The translations under genes and the position numbers were made by a program. From contig RCAB01000549.1 of the NCBI GenBank assembly GCA_003640385.1, forward strand, positions 1 to 39,431: 39,431 bases of DNA, written 5' to 3'. A model generated the notes under the pieces. That model searched no databases, had not been told where the DNA came from, and saw only the letters and a program-made list of their open reading frames with translations. This document shows positions 1 to 11,600 of the stretch, one piece after another. The first letter of the stretch is position 1. Every line of letters starts with the position of its first letter. Source of the stretch: Setaria digitata (taxonomy: Eukaryota > Nematoda > Chromadorea > Rhabditida > Setariidae).

Positions 1-1900
1 GATGATGATGATGATCGGGGAGGCTTTCCAATGCTAATGAATTCTAACAGTGGTGATGAAAATGACCAATTAAAAATGATGATAACGAAAATAATGATGA
101 TATTGATGATTATAATTGCATTCTTAATTCTATATTCGTATTTGATACAGCTACAATAGCCCTAGTATTAGTGATCCATTTTGCAGATGTTACCATTAAT
201 AATCAGATAAAGACATTTTACGCATTTGCTAAAAGCGTCATGCTTAACGATTAAAGGATTGCGTAATTTTAACTAGTGATAAACGCCATTGCAGATTTAT
301 CACTTTTATCATGTCTTCTGATCACAGTTCTTCAATATGATCTTTTGATATTAAATGAGTGCCGTAAAATTCACTCCCTCTAAGCACATATAACATATTT
401 TTGTTAGTTATGGTACATCTCAGATAATATTTCCTGTTTTTAAAGTTCTCAATAAAATAGTTTCATCTTTCATCATCATTTGCAACATTTCATCCATGTT
501 AATGTGTTCCTTGTTGACGTTTAATTATTATTTCAAAAAAAAAAAGAAAAGAAAAAAGAAACAATAATAAGAAAGAAAGAAGAAAAATCTGTTAATTTCT
601 TACTGGAAATGAAAAACGAAAATTCCAAAATCATTTCAGAAAAAGAAAAATGGAAAGAAAGTGGTGGAATATCAAATGTTTTGCTTATCAATTACACGCA
701 TGAGCCTTTTTCTCGCTTTGATTAATTTGATAACAAACGATTGAAAAAAATCTACATTCGTTTTTTTTTTTTTTTTTTTNAACAGTTGATAATATCAGCG
801 GTTAATGCCATTTTTCCTCACCTATCAAAGATGAAATAATGCTTTTTTTCCTTATCAGTCAATGATTGGAAGGAAATAACGATTATTTTCGATAGCGATA
901 AAATACATGAAATGATGAGGAAAAAAAAATGCAACTTATTTGAAATATTATAATAGGTGAAAAGAATTAATAATGATGTCGTGTTGCCTTATCAATAATG
1001 ATTTGAAGATAATGATAAAATATTAATAAAAAAGTGTTCAGCTACTGTAAAGTACAAGGAAAACACAACAAATGATAATGAGAAAGTATGATTGGTATAT
1101 ATATATATACATATGTATGGAATTTAAAAAAAAAAAAATGACAATTAATATTGATTTAAAAGAAATTGTTCGCTTTGATGTTTGGTGCGGGAGATTTTTT
1201 ATTTTTTCGAAAGCTTTGAATTCTAAATAAATTCTTTTACAGATTGTGCGAAATACAGGCGCAATATGAATGCTATATAATGATATGATATGATGTAATA
1301 TGATAAAAATATAGGTGCAAAACAAGCAGCAATTAATTAGAATGACTACTATGCAATACAACAAAATATAAAATATATTGAGCACAAATCTGAACCACTA
1401 TAAATAATAACACTGACTCTCATATATATAAAATATATACACATGAACTTTTTTTTTTTTAAATTATTTTCTGAAAAAAAGGCTAAAAAAAAATGCAATA
1501 GAACAGGAAAAGTGAAAATTGAAAAATAAAAGTATTGAAAATGGAAGCGAATATAACAGTGAGGAAAAATGGAAAGTTACAAAAAAAAAAAAAGTTTTTT
1601 TTTTTTTTGAGGATGAAAAAAGCTAAGAATGAAAAATTTTTTCCATTCTTTTTCTTTCACATGATACACTTACCTTCTGTTTGCATGCTTATTTCGTCAA
1701 ATCATTCAAAATATTTGCTAGAAAATTGGTCCCATTGCATTCGTTTATAAAAAAAAAAAAATGACTTATTGAAATTTTAAATTATTTACTTCACAGCATA
1801 ATTATTATTTCACCAAGTAGCGTTAAAAAAAGAAGAAGGAATAACATTCGCTAATTCGAATTAAAATTTCCCATGGCAGCGAATATAATTGGTTGTGTTT
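1..1900. other. AT-rich spacer, no gene seen
   Basis: No exon with plausible coding composition and paired splice sites is visible on either strand. The stretch begins with a short GAT/ATG-rich run (about 1–110). It holds many homopolymer tracts, including a poly-T run ending at a single N (position 780), and dinucleotide TA patches near 1096–1115 and 1422–1438. Open frames here are rich in Phe, Ile and Lys and are explained by base composition. Confidence 0.6.
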
Positions 1901-1925
1901 TGATTTTTAGTTATTATATAAATAA

Positions 1926-2105
1926 GTAAGGGGAAACATTTTTTTTTGATGACTTTTTGCAGTTGCAAACTTTTCTTTCTTCTCAACAAAAAAAAAAAAA
2001 AAAAAAANTAAGGGGAAAAAAATCCGAATAAAAAAATAAAATAAAATGAAGCATTTTTTTTTTGATGACTTTTTGCAGTTGCAAACTTTTCTTTCTTCTC
2101 AACAA
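1926..2105. repeat. Duplicated sequence around N at 2008
   Basis: The segment at about 1938–1987 recurs almost exactly at about 2051–2103, both copies ending in a long poly-A run. A short block (taaggggaaa) is also repeated at 1926–1935 and 2009–2018. A single N lies at 2008 between them. This matches the pattern at the other N positions in the window and is best read as two contig ends that overlap but were not merged, not as a biological repeat. Confidence 0.6.
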
Positions 2106-2139
2106 AAAAAAAAAAAAAAAAAAAAAAAAAGCGGAAGAA

Positions 2140-2870
2140 TGCAAAGGTCAGAGTTGACATTTGAGACAAACACTATTAATTGGAAAGGGCAAATTTTCGA
2201 ACAGAAATTTAATTCCAGTCATTTATTTCTCTTTTGTTTCTCTTCTTTTTTCGTTTTATTCTTGATTAGTTCCATTTATTTTTCTCATTTCTAAAAATTA
2301 TTTCTGAAACATTGTTTTTTTTTTTCTCTTTGTAACTATTAGATTATTAGAAATAATAATTCAAATAAAATTTAATAAAATTCTTTTTTTTTACAAATTT
2401 TAACAAATCATTCATTGTTCGTAGAAAAAAAAGAAAGGCATTGATGCATTTATTACAGAATTGAAAAGTACAAATAATGAAAAGTTTTTTGTTTTTCTTT
2501 AAATTAATCATACATTTATTTCTCGAAAAATAGGGCACACTTATTGTTGCAATCCAAATTATTGTTACTTCTTCTTGCTGATAATTATTATATTTTTATC
2601 TGCTTTAAACAATATGATGATCATTATCACTACCATTTTGATCACTATTAACCATTTTGTCATTGCCAATATATTTGATTTTTATTAAACTATAGAGAAT
2701 TGCTATTAATAATGTTATTAGTTGTTGTTGTTGTGATTCATAGTAATAATTATTATTTTCAATCCTTATTAATAATGATTGATTCTTATTAGTAGCCATT
2801 ATTTCTAATCATTGCTACTAATTATCAGCCATGGACTGGTGCTATTGTAATTTCTTATCAATATCAGTTG
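2140..2870. other. AT-rich spacer, no gene seen
   Basis: The stretch is dominated by ATT/AAT and TTG trinucleotide-like runs (for example 2560–2800) and T tracts. Open frames on the minus strand here read as Asn/Ile/Gln-rich products of these runs and have no recognisable domain. Confidence 0.5.
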
Positions 2871-2873
2871 CCA

Positions 2874-2905
2874 TCACAATAACTTAATGTGGTAAGTTAT
2901 TGTGA
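2874..2905. other. Perfect 13-bp stem-loop
   Basis: The left arm TCACAATAACTTA (2874–2886) and right arm TAAGTTATTGTGA (2893–2905) are exact reverse complements, separated by a 6-base loop (2887–2892). There is no T run directly after it and no gene next to it. It could be a transcribed hairpin, a cruciform-prone site or chance in ATT-rich DNA. Confidence 0.6.
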
Positions 2906-3215
2906 ATTATTATCATTATTTACTATTGTGATCAATCAATATTATTAACAAAATTCTTACTGTTATCTTAATTATTGTTATCACCGTTGCTATTGTTACT
3001 ATGCAATCATTATCATTTGTTATTACTTAACATTATCAATTATATTATTTATTACCGTGGTAAATTATTATTAATATTAATTGTTATTTACTGTTGTGAT
3101 GAAATAATATTATAAACAACATTCTTAGCGTCATCCTAAGTATTGTTATCATCATTGCTATTGTTATTGTGCGCTATTACTATAGCCAATGCAGTTGTTA
3201 TCACATTATCACTAT
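2890..3215. repeat. Diverged tandem duplication, about 165-bp unit
   Basis: Copy 1 (about 2890–3050) and copy 2 (about 3058–3215) share an ordered series of blocks: ggtaa(g/a)ttatt, atttactgttgtgat-like, aacattctta-like, attgttatca, ttgctattgtta and a terminal attatcac-like block. Divergence is substantial, so this is an old duplication. A small AG…GT-bounded segment follows (3239–3271) but cannot be supported as an exon. Confidence 0.5.
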
Positions 3216-3271
3216 TATTTCATTTTTGAAATTTCCAGAACTGAAGAAGGGGAAATGGAAATTAATGCCAA

Positions 3272-5219
3272 TGTAAGTGAGAGCAAGTTTTTGCTAATAA
3301 ACAAAAACAAGTTACTAACCACATTGTGTCTATAATAATGACATTGAAATGTTTGATGAAAGAAAAGTAAATTTATTTCGTTATCAGAATTTGATAATTA
3401 ATTATTATTAAAAATTTTCGTTTAAATTCACATCTAAATAATTGAAAAACAAGTTTTATCAAAAATAGTTTTAATAGTTTCTGTTAAATCTAGATTAGCA
3501 ATATTTGTTTATTTGACATATCCTTGCAGGTATCAATTAACAATTAAACATTTCCTTATAACATGCTTCTAATTTTCTCTTTTATTGACAATCTCAAAGT
3601 GTTAAATTTTAAAATGTTTCAAATTTTCATCATTTTCTCCTTCTCCTCAAAAAAAAAAAAAAAAAAAATAGAAATTTCTTTCCTAAAAAAAAAGAAAAAA
3701 GAAAAAGAAGAAATAAGGTGGATCATAATACTATATTGTTAATACAATTAAATAATGAACAAATAAACGGAAGATTCGACTTCTCATTCGTAATTAACAT
3801 AATTTCGTTAATTATCCCTTCTTTTTTTTCAAGCTAAATTTTTTTTTTAGTTCAAACTATAATTGAAAGTTACACGCAGCAGCTTGAAAATGATTCAAAA
3901 TATAATTGCACTTAAAAAAAAAAAAAAACAGAAAATGTCTCTAACTAAATCAGTTCCAATGACTGTTTAATTAATTTTTGAAATGAATGAAGCTGAAAAA
4001 ATTTTTGCTTTCAATATCCTATTAGAAAGTTGGAAAATTAGAATGTGTTATTCTAAGTTATTTTGCAAAAATCAGCTTTAATTGCTTTTTAAATTAGTTC
4101 ATTTCGAGTCAATAATTGAAAGTGGTAATTTTGATTTGAAAAGGAAAAAGGAAATGCTTAATTCGATTAGGCAAATCTTTGCTAAACAAAACACATTTAT
4201 CCTCGAAACCTTATAATGTGCATGTGCACTAAATGGCATATTATTAAGTAAACTGAAATTAATCTGTTTTCTATAAATTGAATTTTTTAAAATTTTAAAT
4301 TTAGTCCAAGCGAATAATTTCCCGGATCTGTATGATTTAAAGTGATCAGTGTACAGAAAGAAAAGGAAAAATTATTACCACACGTCAAAGTGAAAATATA
4401 TGATACTGCAACACTATACATTATCACATATAATCAATGAAACATTTTGCACTGATAAAGCGGATATTCTCAGGAGGAATTCATCGAAATTGCGCTTTAA
4501 AATTAAAATTAAATTCAGAAATTAATAGGATTTATAATAAAAAATTTAAAAAGAACTGCACATTATTAATAATGAAGAGAACAGTGATAACAGCATTAAG
4601 AATAATTTTTAATTCATTAAAAGAATTACGTGTTACCAGAATTATTTAAAAAATTATTGTTAATTGAAAAACTTATTGCCTTGTTTGATTTATTAATTAA
4701 AAAAGGGAAAAAGCATTCTTCCCTTCCTGTTGCTATTCGCCGCATCATTCGTTATCATTCTTATTATTATTATTATTAATATTATTATTTTTATCATTTC
4801 AATACAATGACTATCATTGTTATTAATAATAAAACAATATTATCATTAATATAATATTGATAATATTGGTACACGGTCATAATAATGTCATTCATAATTA
4901 ATATTATATTAATCATAATAGTAATGATTGCGAGGAAGAGAAGAATGTTCACTTTATTTTTTTGTTTTTTTTTGTGTAGTTAAAGTTTTCGGCGGACCGA
5001 TTAAATTAAAATTAAAATTTTAGAAAAAAAATATGCCCGTTTTTAAAAATTTCAACCGTAATTTGAAAAACAGTAATTTGAATAAATGAATTTTAATTAT
5101 GAAATAATTTGATTGAAATTAGCACATTTTAAACTAAAAAAAAAAAGAAAAATGGGAGTGGATTAGGAGGGAAATTTTAGAGGAGGTATGAAGTGATAAT
5201 TGATAACAGGAATGAGAAG
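3272..5219. other. AT-rich spacer, no gene seen
   Basis: Homopolymers and a short (ATT)n tract near 4758–4790 dominate. The one longer plus-strand frame (4437–4649, 70 codons) is Lys/Asn/Ile-rich, lacks a recognisable domain and has no good splice context, so I do not call it a gene. Confidence 0.5.
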
Positions 5220-5462
5220 CTAGGTAAACTGTGATAACACCATGGGGCAGGATGAATAAGAATCGAAAATTATGGGTGTGGCGGTGATATATCGAGGTGT
5301 CGCGGTACGAGATACCAGGATACGGGGGAAAGGATGGCAGGAGACAAAATTGAGAGGGTGGGAAAAGAAAATGAAAAAAAGTTGTGTTGTGGAATCTAGT
5401 GAAAAGTGAACAGGGAAGAGAGTGATAATGAAGTGGAAGATGAGAAACACAAATAATTGCAT
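5220..5462 (-). CDS. Possible small secreted protein (weak)
   Basis: An ATG-initiated, uninterrupted frame of 80 codons on the minus strand. Its N-terminus begins MQLFVFLIFHFIITLFPVHF, a hydrophobic run resembling a signal peptide, followed by a Ser/Thr/Pro-containing tail with two cysteines. The DNA is more GC-rich than its surroundings and strongly purine/pyrimidine asymmetric. I recognise no family. Against it: no supporting splice or poly-A signals were identified, and a pyrimidine-rich strand readily encodes Phe/Leu/Ser/Pro by chance. Part of it resembles the opposite-strand sequence near 7530–7575, which suggests a repeat rather than a gene. Confidence 0.15.
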   Translation of the reverse strand: MQLFVFLIFHFIITLFPVHFSLDSTTQLFFIFFSHPLNFVSCHPFPRILVSRTATPRYITATPIIFDSYSSCPMVLSQFT

Positions 5463-6260
5463 CGAATTAATTTGTTTCGTTTTTTCTTTTTTTTTTTCCT
5501 TTTAAACTTTTTTTTTTTTGTTCAACACATATTTGAATGGCTTTCTTTTTTAAATTTTAGGGTAAAAGTGTTCTTGTTTTCTGCCTCTTTCATCTATTTT
5601 AACTTTTTTTTTTTTTTTTTTTTAAATCAAATTTCCCTGCGGCATCATTTCATTTTATGATTAATTTGTAAGCAAAAATTTTGCTTCTTGCCTGAATTTT
5701 CCATTCACTTTAAAATTAAATAGAACAGAAAAAAAAAAAAAAAAAAGAACACGGAAAGTTTTCTTATTAATAATGGTGATAATTTCACTCATTTAAGCAA
5801 AAAAATGAAAAATTTTTTGGAAAAGGAAGTAAAGAAAAGAAAGAGAAGAAGGAGAGAAAAAAAAAGAGGAGAAAAGAAACGAAAAAATGTTACCCGTTTT
5901 TAATTTACTCAAATATTAACTTTACCAGTTAATGAGTGATAAAAGTTCTGTAAATAATTGCTTCGGTGGATTCTGATAACTAGAGGGAAAAAAAGGATGA
6001 TGGAAAGAAAAGAAGGAAGGATGCAAATGAAGGAACTGTAAACATCAAAATAAAAATTTGATTAGCTCTTCAATGCAATTCTCATCACATCATACGCCGG
6101 TAATATTTTGCATTTTTATCTGCAGAAAACGGTCTATAGATGATAAAAATCATGAATACAAATGATATCATAATGATAAATGTTAATTTACTGATTACGT
6201 TTTTCTCCAGACATGAAGTTACTTTTTTTATTTGCTTTAATGCTTCTATAAACATTTCTA
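5463..6260. other. AT-rich spacer, no gene seen
   Basis: Poly-T and poly-A runs plus a purine-rich stretch (about 5816–5890, GA/AAG-rich). No coding evidence on either strand. Confidence 0.5.
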
Positions 6261-6267
6261 CTTTCGT

Positions 6268-6395
6268 TATTGCTGCTGCTGTTGTTGTTGTTGTTGTTGT
6301 TGTTGCTGTTGCTGTGGTTGTTGTTGTTGTTGTTGTTGCTGTTGCTGTGGTTGTTGTTGTTGTTGTTGTTGCTGTTGCTATTGTTGTTGTTCTTT
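6268..6395. repeat. GTT/GCT trinucleotide minisatellite
   Basis: Runs of (GTT)n are punctuated at regular intervals by GCTGTTGCT and GTGG/GTT variants, making higher-order units of roughly 35–45 bp, at least two of them nearly identical. The plus-strand frame through it reads as poly-Val/Ala and the minus strand as Gln/Asn-rich. I see no flanking exon and treat it as non-coding repeat. Confidence 0.8.
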
Positions 6396-6439
6396 TCGTT
6401 GCTGCCAGTTCAATAATCCGTAATTTACCAGTTTTATAA

Positions 6440-8890
6440 GTACTGCTGGAATTCTAGAAAACGGAACAAGTAAAAAAAAAAGTTTCGAAAGTATAATTCT
6501 TGTCGGATTCAGGTAGAAAAGTAAATTTCATTTGAAAATTCGAAATAATAAAATTAATTTTTAATTCAAATAAATGAACTGCACAGTTTCCAATTTGCTC
6601 AATTCATTGATTGGTCATCTAAAAGTATTTTTACAATTACGCAACTTGAACAACGGTAAACTACACTATAATCATCAATCAACAACATTAAGTTTAAATA
6701 TTTTCAAAGGAAAAAAAAAATTCACTAATTTTCACGATTTGCAATTAAAATCGAAATGACAAATGATGACATTTAACCTATTTGCTTTACTCTTTACTCT
6801 CAACAACCATTTCTTTTTGCTTTTCTATCGCTCATTTTTTTTTTTGTTTTAATTTTTCAGAATAATTTCATCAACGATATGTACAAAAAATGGGAGCAAA
6901 AATTTTTGTAAACTAAAAATCATTTCAGTTAAATTTAGTTCTATTAACAAGATTTTGATTTATTTTTTTTTAATTTCGTTCCCATCTCTTAGTGTAATTT
7001 AAACAAAAAAAAAACTTTTTCTCTTTATTTACCTCCTTTAGCATCCACTTATCATTCGTTTCAGTGGATAGGAGTGATAAGATTGATAAGAGTGAAACAG
7101 CAGGATTACAAAATCGGAAGAACCAATAAAAGTTAGTGATAAATCTGATAGCAAAAAAAAAAGAAAAAATCATTTTAGCTCCGACATTCACATATTACGC
7201 GTATAAATTATATGCCAAATGGAGAAAAAGTTGCAAAAACGAATAAATTTTCACTTTTATTCTGTTAATTTTCATAAATGAATTTTTTTCAAAAGGAAAA
7301 AAATTTAAAAATTTTCAATGATTGCGAAATTCTACAAAAATGCAATTATAATGGATTTTCTTTTTGTCATTTAAAAAAAAGAAAAAAAAGAATAAAATTT
7401 TAAAAAAATTACCGTAAGGCTAATTACTTTTACAACTGACTGATTAGATTAATTGTGACAAAAAAAGAAATTCATGAAAGCAGCTTATCACAAGTCATCT
7501 TTCCCCTTACCTTCCGTAATTATTCTCGCATCCCCCGGTATATCTCGTATTCCTCCTATATCTCCACCACGAACTCACTGTATCTCTTTTTTTGAAGATT
7601 AGTTTAGCAGAATTCAAAATTCATTTGGATATATATTTTCGTAAAAGAGAAGAAGAAAAGAACAGACTAGAACCTGTTGTAGTAAAAAAATTTTTTCTAC
7701 GTTTCACGTTTAATAAATCTGAAAATGATTGAAGCAATAAATATCATTTACGGCAACTATTAATATGTTACGTTTTTTTCGTAACACGAATGACGCCGAA
7801 TCGTTGCGTGTTACGTGATTTTTGCAAAATAAACAAGAATGTTGAAAATGATGTAAATTGTTAGAATAACGATTTCCGTTGTTGAAACTTGGATAAAAAA
7901 ATCACTCTTTCTGCTGATCGTTTAATTTTAATTTTTCTAATCCATTGAAATGATTAGTTTTTTTTTTCTCATCAGATGCTAAATGCGTCAAAGTTCCACA
8001 AACTGCAATTAATATTTTTAGATTCAACAATAAGTCAGTAATTTATTATAAATGATTGGAGAGAAACGGTTAAATTATGTTGCTAAATTGCAGTTTAAAA
8101 ATTGCTTAAAAAAAAAAAAAAAAAAGAAATGATGTTGCTAGTTTAAAGTTAAGTTTTCTCAAAAAAAAAATAAAAATAAAAATAAAATAAAAAATTTAAA
8201 ATTTAAAGCCATTTTTCTTCTTTTCTTTTTTTTTTTTTTTTTTACTAAAAAATAACTTTTCAAATCTATCAGGAATAAGAAAAAAAAATTTAAACTTATT
8301 TAGCTCATTAGTTGAATGGATTTATTTGCAAATCTTTACATTCCAAAATAACTTGAATAGTTTAATTCTGAAAATTGGATGGAAAATAAAATTCGATGTG
8401 GCTTGAAAAGATGCTAACCGGTTAGATAAATAGAAATCAAATAGAATAATTTAAGATAAAAAAAAAAATCAAAATTAAGACAAAGAAAATAGTTAATTTC
8501 CATCAAGACATAATTTTATCTCAGCAAAATTAATGTTTGTCGATTTAATTTATTTATTTACTTTTTTTTCATTAAGAAATGAATGACTTTTTGTTAGCAT
8601 ATCGATGGTTTTATTTTATTTTTTCTTTTGTTTGTAAAATTTCTTTCCTAAAATAAATAATTATTTTACAACTAATTATTTTTCTTTTTTTAAATTATCA
8701 ATCAAAATTAAAATGAATCACCGCTACCTTGCATCAAAATAATACCATTGTTAGCATATAAAAGATTTTTCTTTTGTTTTTAATTTCTTTGTTTAAAGAA
8801 GCTATTTTATTTTCTTTATCAAATATTTGCTGCCCTTTTTTTAATGTAAATTGTATTACTTGTTATAGAATTTTATATTGCTATTCACTG
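6440..8890. other. AT-rich spacer, no gene seen
   Basis: No supported exon. TGATAA motifs cluster near 7075–7095. The short stretch 7500–7575 (CCCCCGGTATATCTCG and following) is GC-richer and resembles the minus strand of 5245–5335. The remainder is homopolymer-rich. Confidence 0.5.
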
Positions 8891-8892
8891 TT

Positions 8893-9014
8893 AGAATTTT
8901 ATTATTTATTATTATTATTGTTATTATCATTATTATTATTTATTATTATTATTATTATCATTTATTATTATTATTATTTATTATTATTTATTATTATTAT
9001 TATTATTATTATTG
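8893..9014. repeat. TTA/ATT trinucleotide microsatellite
   Basis: About 120 bp of nearly continuous TTA/ATT repeats with TCA and TTTA interruptions. The open frame running through it encodes only Ile/Leu/Tyr homopolymers and is an artefact of the repeat. Confidence 0.85.
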
Positions 9015-9304
9015 TAGAATTATCTAAACATTATTTTATGTTTTAAAGGAAGAAACAAAATAATTTGAAAACTCACAACAAAATTTCATTTCAATGAATT
9101 AAAAAATTGGTAAAAAAGAATTCCACTGAAAAAGCAATCAATTTAGTGTCAAAAAACGAAATCCCAGAAAATGTTCGTCGTTTTTATTTTCTTCCTCTCC
9201 TTCCTCTCTAAACTTCTAATCTGTTCTACTGTCGTGAATTTAGTGAAAAAAAAAAATATGAATTAAAGCTGACAGAATTTTTCAATTGCTTCCTTTGCCT
9301 TTTT

Positions 9305-9870
9305 TTTTTCGCTTAAAAAACTTTTTATTTGTTGGACAGATCAACCAGCAGCACTGGGAGGATGGTTCATATGATTTTTGAAATTTGACATTTTAAAAAT
9401 AAGAATGTGAGAATAATTTTGGAAAATTTTTCAAAAACAAGAAAAAAAGGGAATGAAAGGGACGTTTTTTTTTTTCTCGCTTATGGATTAAAAGGGGAAA
9501 AGAAAAAATACATTTACATGTGTTTTAATTCGTCGTAGAAATTTTAATGGCTAAATTTTTACCAAATTTTTTTGATCTAAAAGAGAGTAAAAAAGAAAAA
9601 AGAATTGAAAACTATGTCTGCTAAAATTGGAAATCTACTCTAATTGTAATTTGATCATGGCTGATTGATTTTGCGCAGTTTTATAAATTTGGCAAAACGA
9701 GAAATATTAACACTGGAAAAATTTTTCGGCTTCTTTTTTTTTCAAAAAACTTTCTATTCGTAGGACAGAAGGATCAACGTTGACGTCACCCGATACAATG
9801 ATTCTTATAATTTTTGAAATTTAACATTTTAAAATTGAAAATGCCATCATAATTTCGGAAAATTCGTTAG
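9305..9870. repeat. Diverged direct repeat, two copies about 430 bp apart
   Basis: Copy 1 (about 9310–9440) and copy 2 (about 9735–9865) align through shared blocks: aaaaaactttntatt, ggacag, atcaac, atg(g/a)ttc, tttttgaaattt(g/a)acatt, and aatttnggaaaatt. Both follow a poly-T run. A more degraded third trace (ggacagaaaaaaagatt) lies near 10110–10130. No coding capacity; it may be a decayed dispersed element. Confidence 0.5.
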
Positions 9871-11150
9871 TGCTAACCCAATCTGGCAATTTTAAATTGC
9901 TAAATTTAATTTCTGAATCATACAAACTTACTAAAATGTAAAATTTCATGCATTTGTATTAGTGTTGATAAAAAAATCAGTAATTAATCCTTTACTAGTG
10001 CTAAAGGAAACTAGTAATTTAATTTAATTATTATTAGAATGAAAAGTTACGTGTTGAATTAGTAAATTTGGAATTTGAAAATTTTTCACACCATACAAAA
10101 AGTTTTCTAAAGGACAGAAAAAAAGATTCCTTATCTTTGAATTTCTATAATCATAACAAAGGACAGAGAAATGAAATTTAAAATTTAATTTGCTATGAAT
10201 AAATCGTGCTTAATGTAGAAAGTAGTTATATCACTGATTAATTACCTACTTCAATTTGTTATTAACTTAATTGTAAATTAGAGAGTATCGAACGGGTGAA
10301 TGATCAAAGTGAGGGAAAAAAAGATAAGATTCTTAGTATCACTGTTATTTTTCCATCCCATAAATATTTCTATGAAAAGAAAAAGTACAGTATCAGATTC
10401 TGACAACTAATCAAACTTTTCTTTTTTTTGTTTAATTAATAAGCAATAATATCAGAAGAGAGTGCTTTTTTGGTTCACTTTGTAAAATTATACTGTAGAT
10501 TTTAATGGTGCTTACATATCAATGCTAAAATCCGGGTAATCTAAAAAGGCTTTCTAATTTAACAAATAACTACCAGTGTGCATCGTATACGAATAATTCT
10601 TGAAAATAAATTAATTGTAAAATACCCAAAATCTAAGGAATAAAAATGGTCAAATTGGAACGAATAAATGATAAAATTCCCATGAATAATGCATATAAAT
10701 TATAAAAAAATAACAGTGAAATGAGAATAACTAAAATTCGATGAATTTGTGTTGAATTTTAATTGCAGAATGATCCTGGAAATCTTCTATGAAGAATGAT
10801 TGAATGGAAATGATTAAGTTTGAATGAATAATAGAATTTCAAGTATCCACATTTGAATTGTCCATTCGATTCCGATTCCAAACAACAACCCAACTTGTAT
10901 TAATCCACAACTACTACTATTTCTGGCTCACTAATCTTCGCGACTAGACATACTGTTTAATATGCAATTTATGTTTTGGAATATATTCAAACAACGTTTC
11001 GACCAGTTCGCTCACAACTTTTATTTACTTCTGCTTTTCAAAATATTGCAAGTATCGAACACGTTTCCTACACTCTCACTGCTGTCATCACTTATAATTA
11101 ATCCACACCCACGCATACGCCCACACACACGATTTTATATCTAACATTTC
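9871..11150. other. Intergenic or 3' region of ZP gene, no exon assigned
   Basis: The missing 3' exon(s) of the minus-strand ZP gene could lie here or just above. The best acceptor is a minus-strand TTTTTTCAG near 11150, but in the required phase 0 it reads only two codons before a stop. I could not identify a transmembrane-tail exon. Confidence 0.4.
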
Positions 11151-11214
11151 TGAAAAAATTAGCACGTCTAGATAATACGATGTGAATACTTATTTTTATG
11201 CAAAAGTGTTGATG

Positions 11215-11274
11215 AACGTGAAATGAAGCGTGTCTTATTATACACTTCAAATTGTTCACGTTTCATTTCACGTC
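11215..11274. other. Near-perfect 18-bp inverted repeat
   Basis: AACGTGAAATGAAGCGTG (11215–11232) pairs with CACGTTTCATTTCACGTC (11257–11274) over 18 positions with one G·T-type and one terminal mismatch; the intervening loop is 24 bases. It lies in an ACGTG-rich patch between the last traced ZP exon and the spacer. Confidence 0.5.
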
Positions 11275-11289
11275 TCTAAACATTCTGAC

Positions 11290-11460
11290 GAACATCAATC
11301 CATCTATATATATAATGCGCACGTGCGTGGGTGTATGTGCACCATGCTTGATAGATGGATGTATATGTTCGTGTGTTTTAGCGTGCATCTGATTAGTGTG
11401 GGTCTATATGGGTTCATGTGTATTATGTGGGTTCATGTGTATTGTGTGGGTGCAACTATC
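11290..11460. repeat. GT/TG-rich imperfect repeat
   Basis: The segment contains cacgtgcgtgggtgtatgtg-like DNA and then repeated GTGGGTTCATGTGTATT units (about 11397–11450). Frames on both strands are open here because of composition, so neither is taken as coding. Confidence 0.6.
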
Positions 11461-11600
11461 TGTATATTTCATTATTTACAGCAGATCTCTATAACTCAAA
11501 TACGGTGAAGGTTATTTAATTTAACTTAACCAAAGTTATCACGAATTGACATTTCTTATTTCAATGTATAAATAAATTCAATAAGCAAAAAAGAAAAAAC

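Noticed and set aside
1038..1385. Minus-strand 115-codon hydrophobic frame
   Set aside because: Composition follows AT-rich DNA (Ile/Phe/Tyr/Leu); no ATG-proximal signal, homolog-like motif or splice partner.
3239..3271. Small AG…GTAAGT-bounded segment (TEEGEMEINAN)
   Set aside because: Eleven codons with no neighbouring exon; cannot be separated from chance.
6140..6439. Plus-strand 99-codon frame rich in Val/Ala
   Set aside because: It is a translation of the GTT/GCT repeat; no domain and no splice context.
8774..9046. Plus-strand frame of Ile/Leu/Tyr runs
   Set aside because: Created by the TTA/ATT microsatellite.
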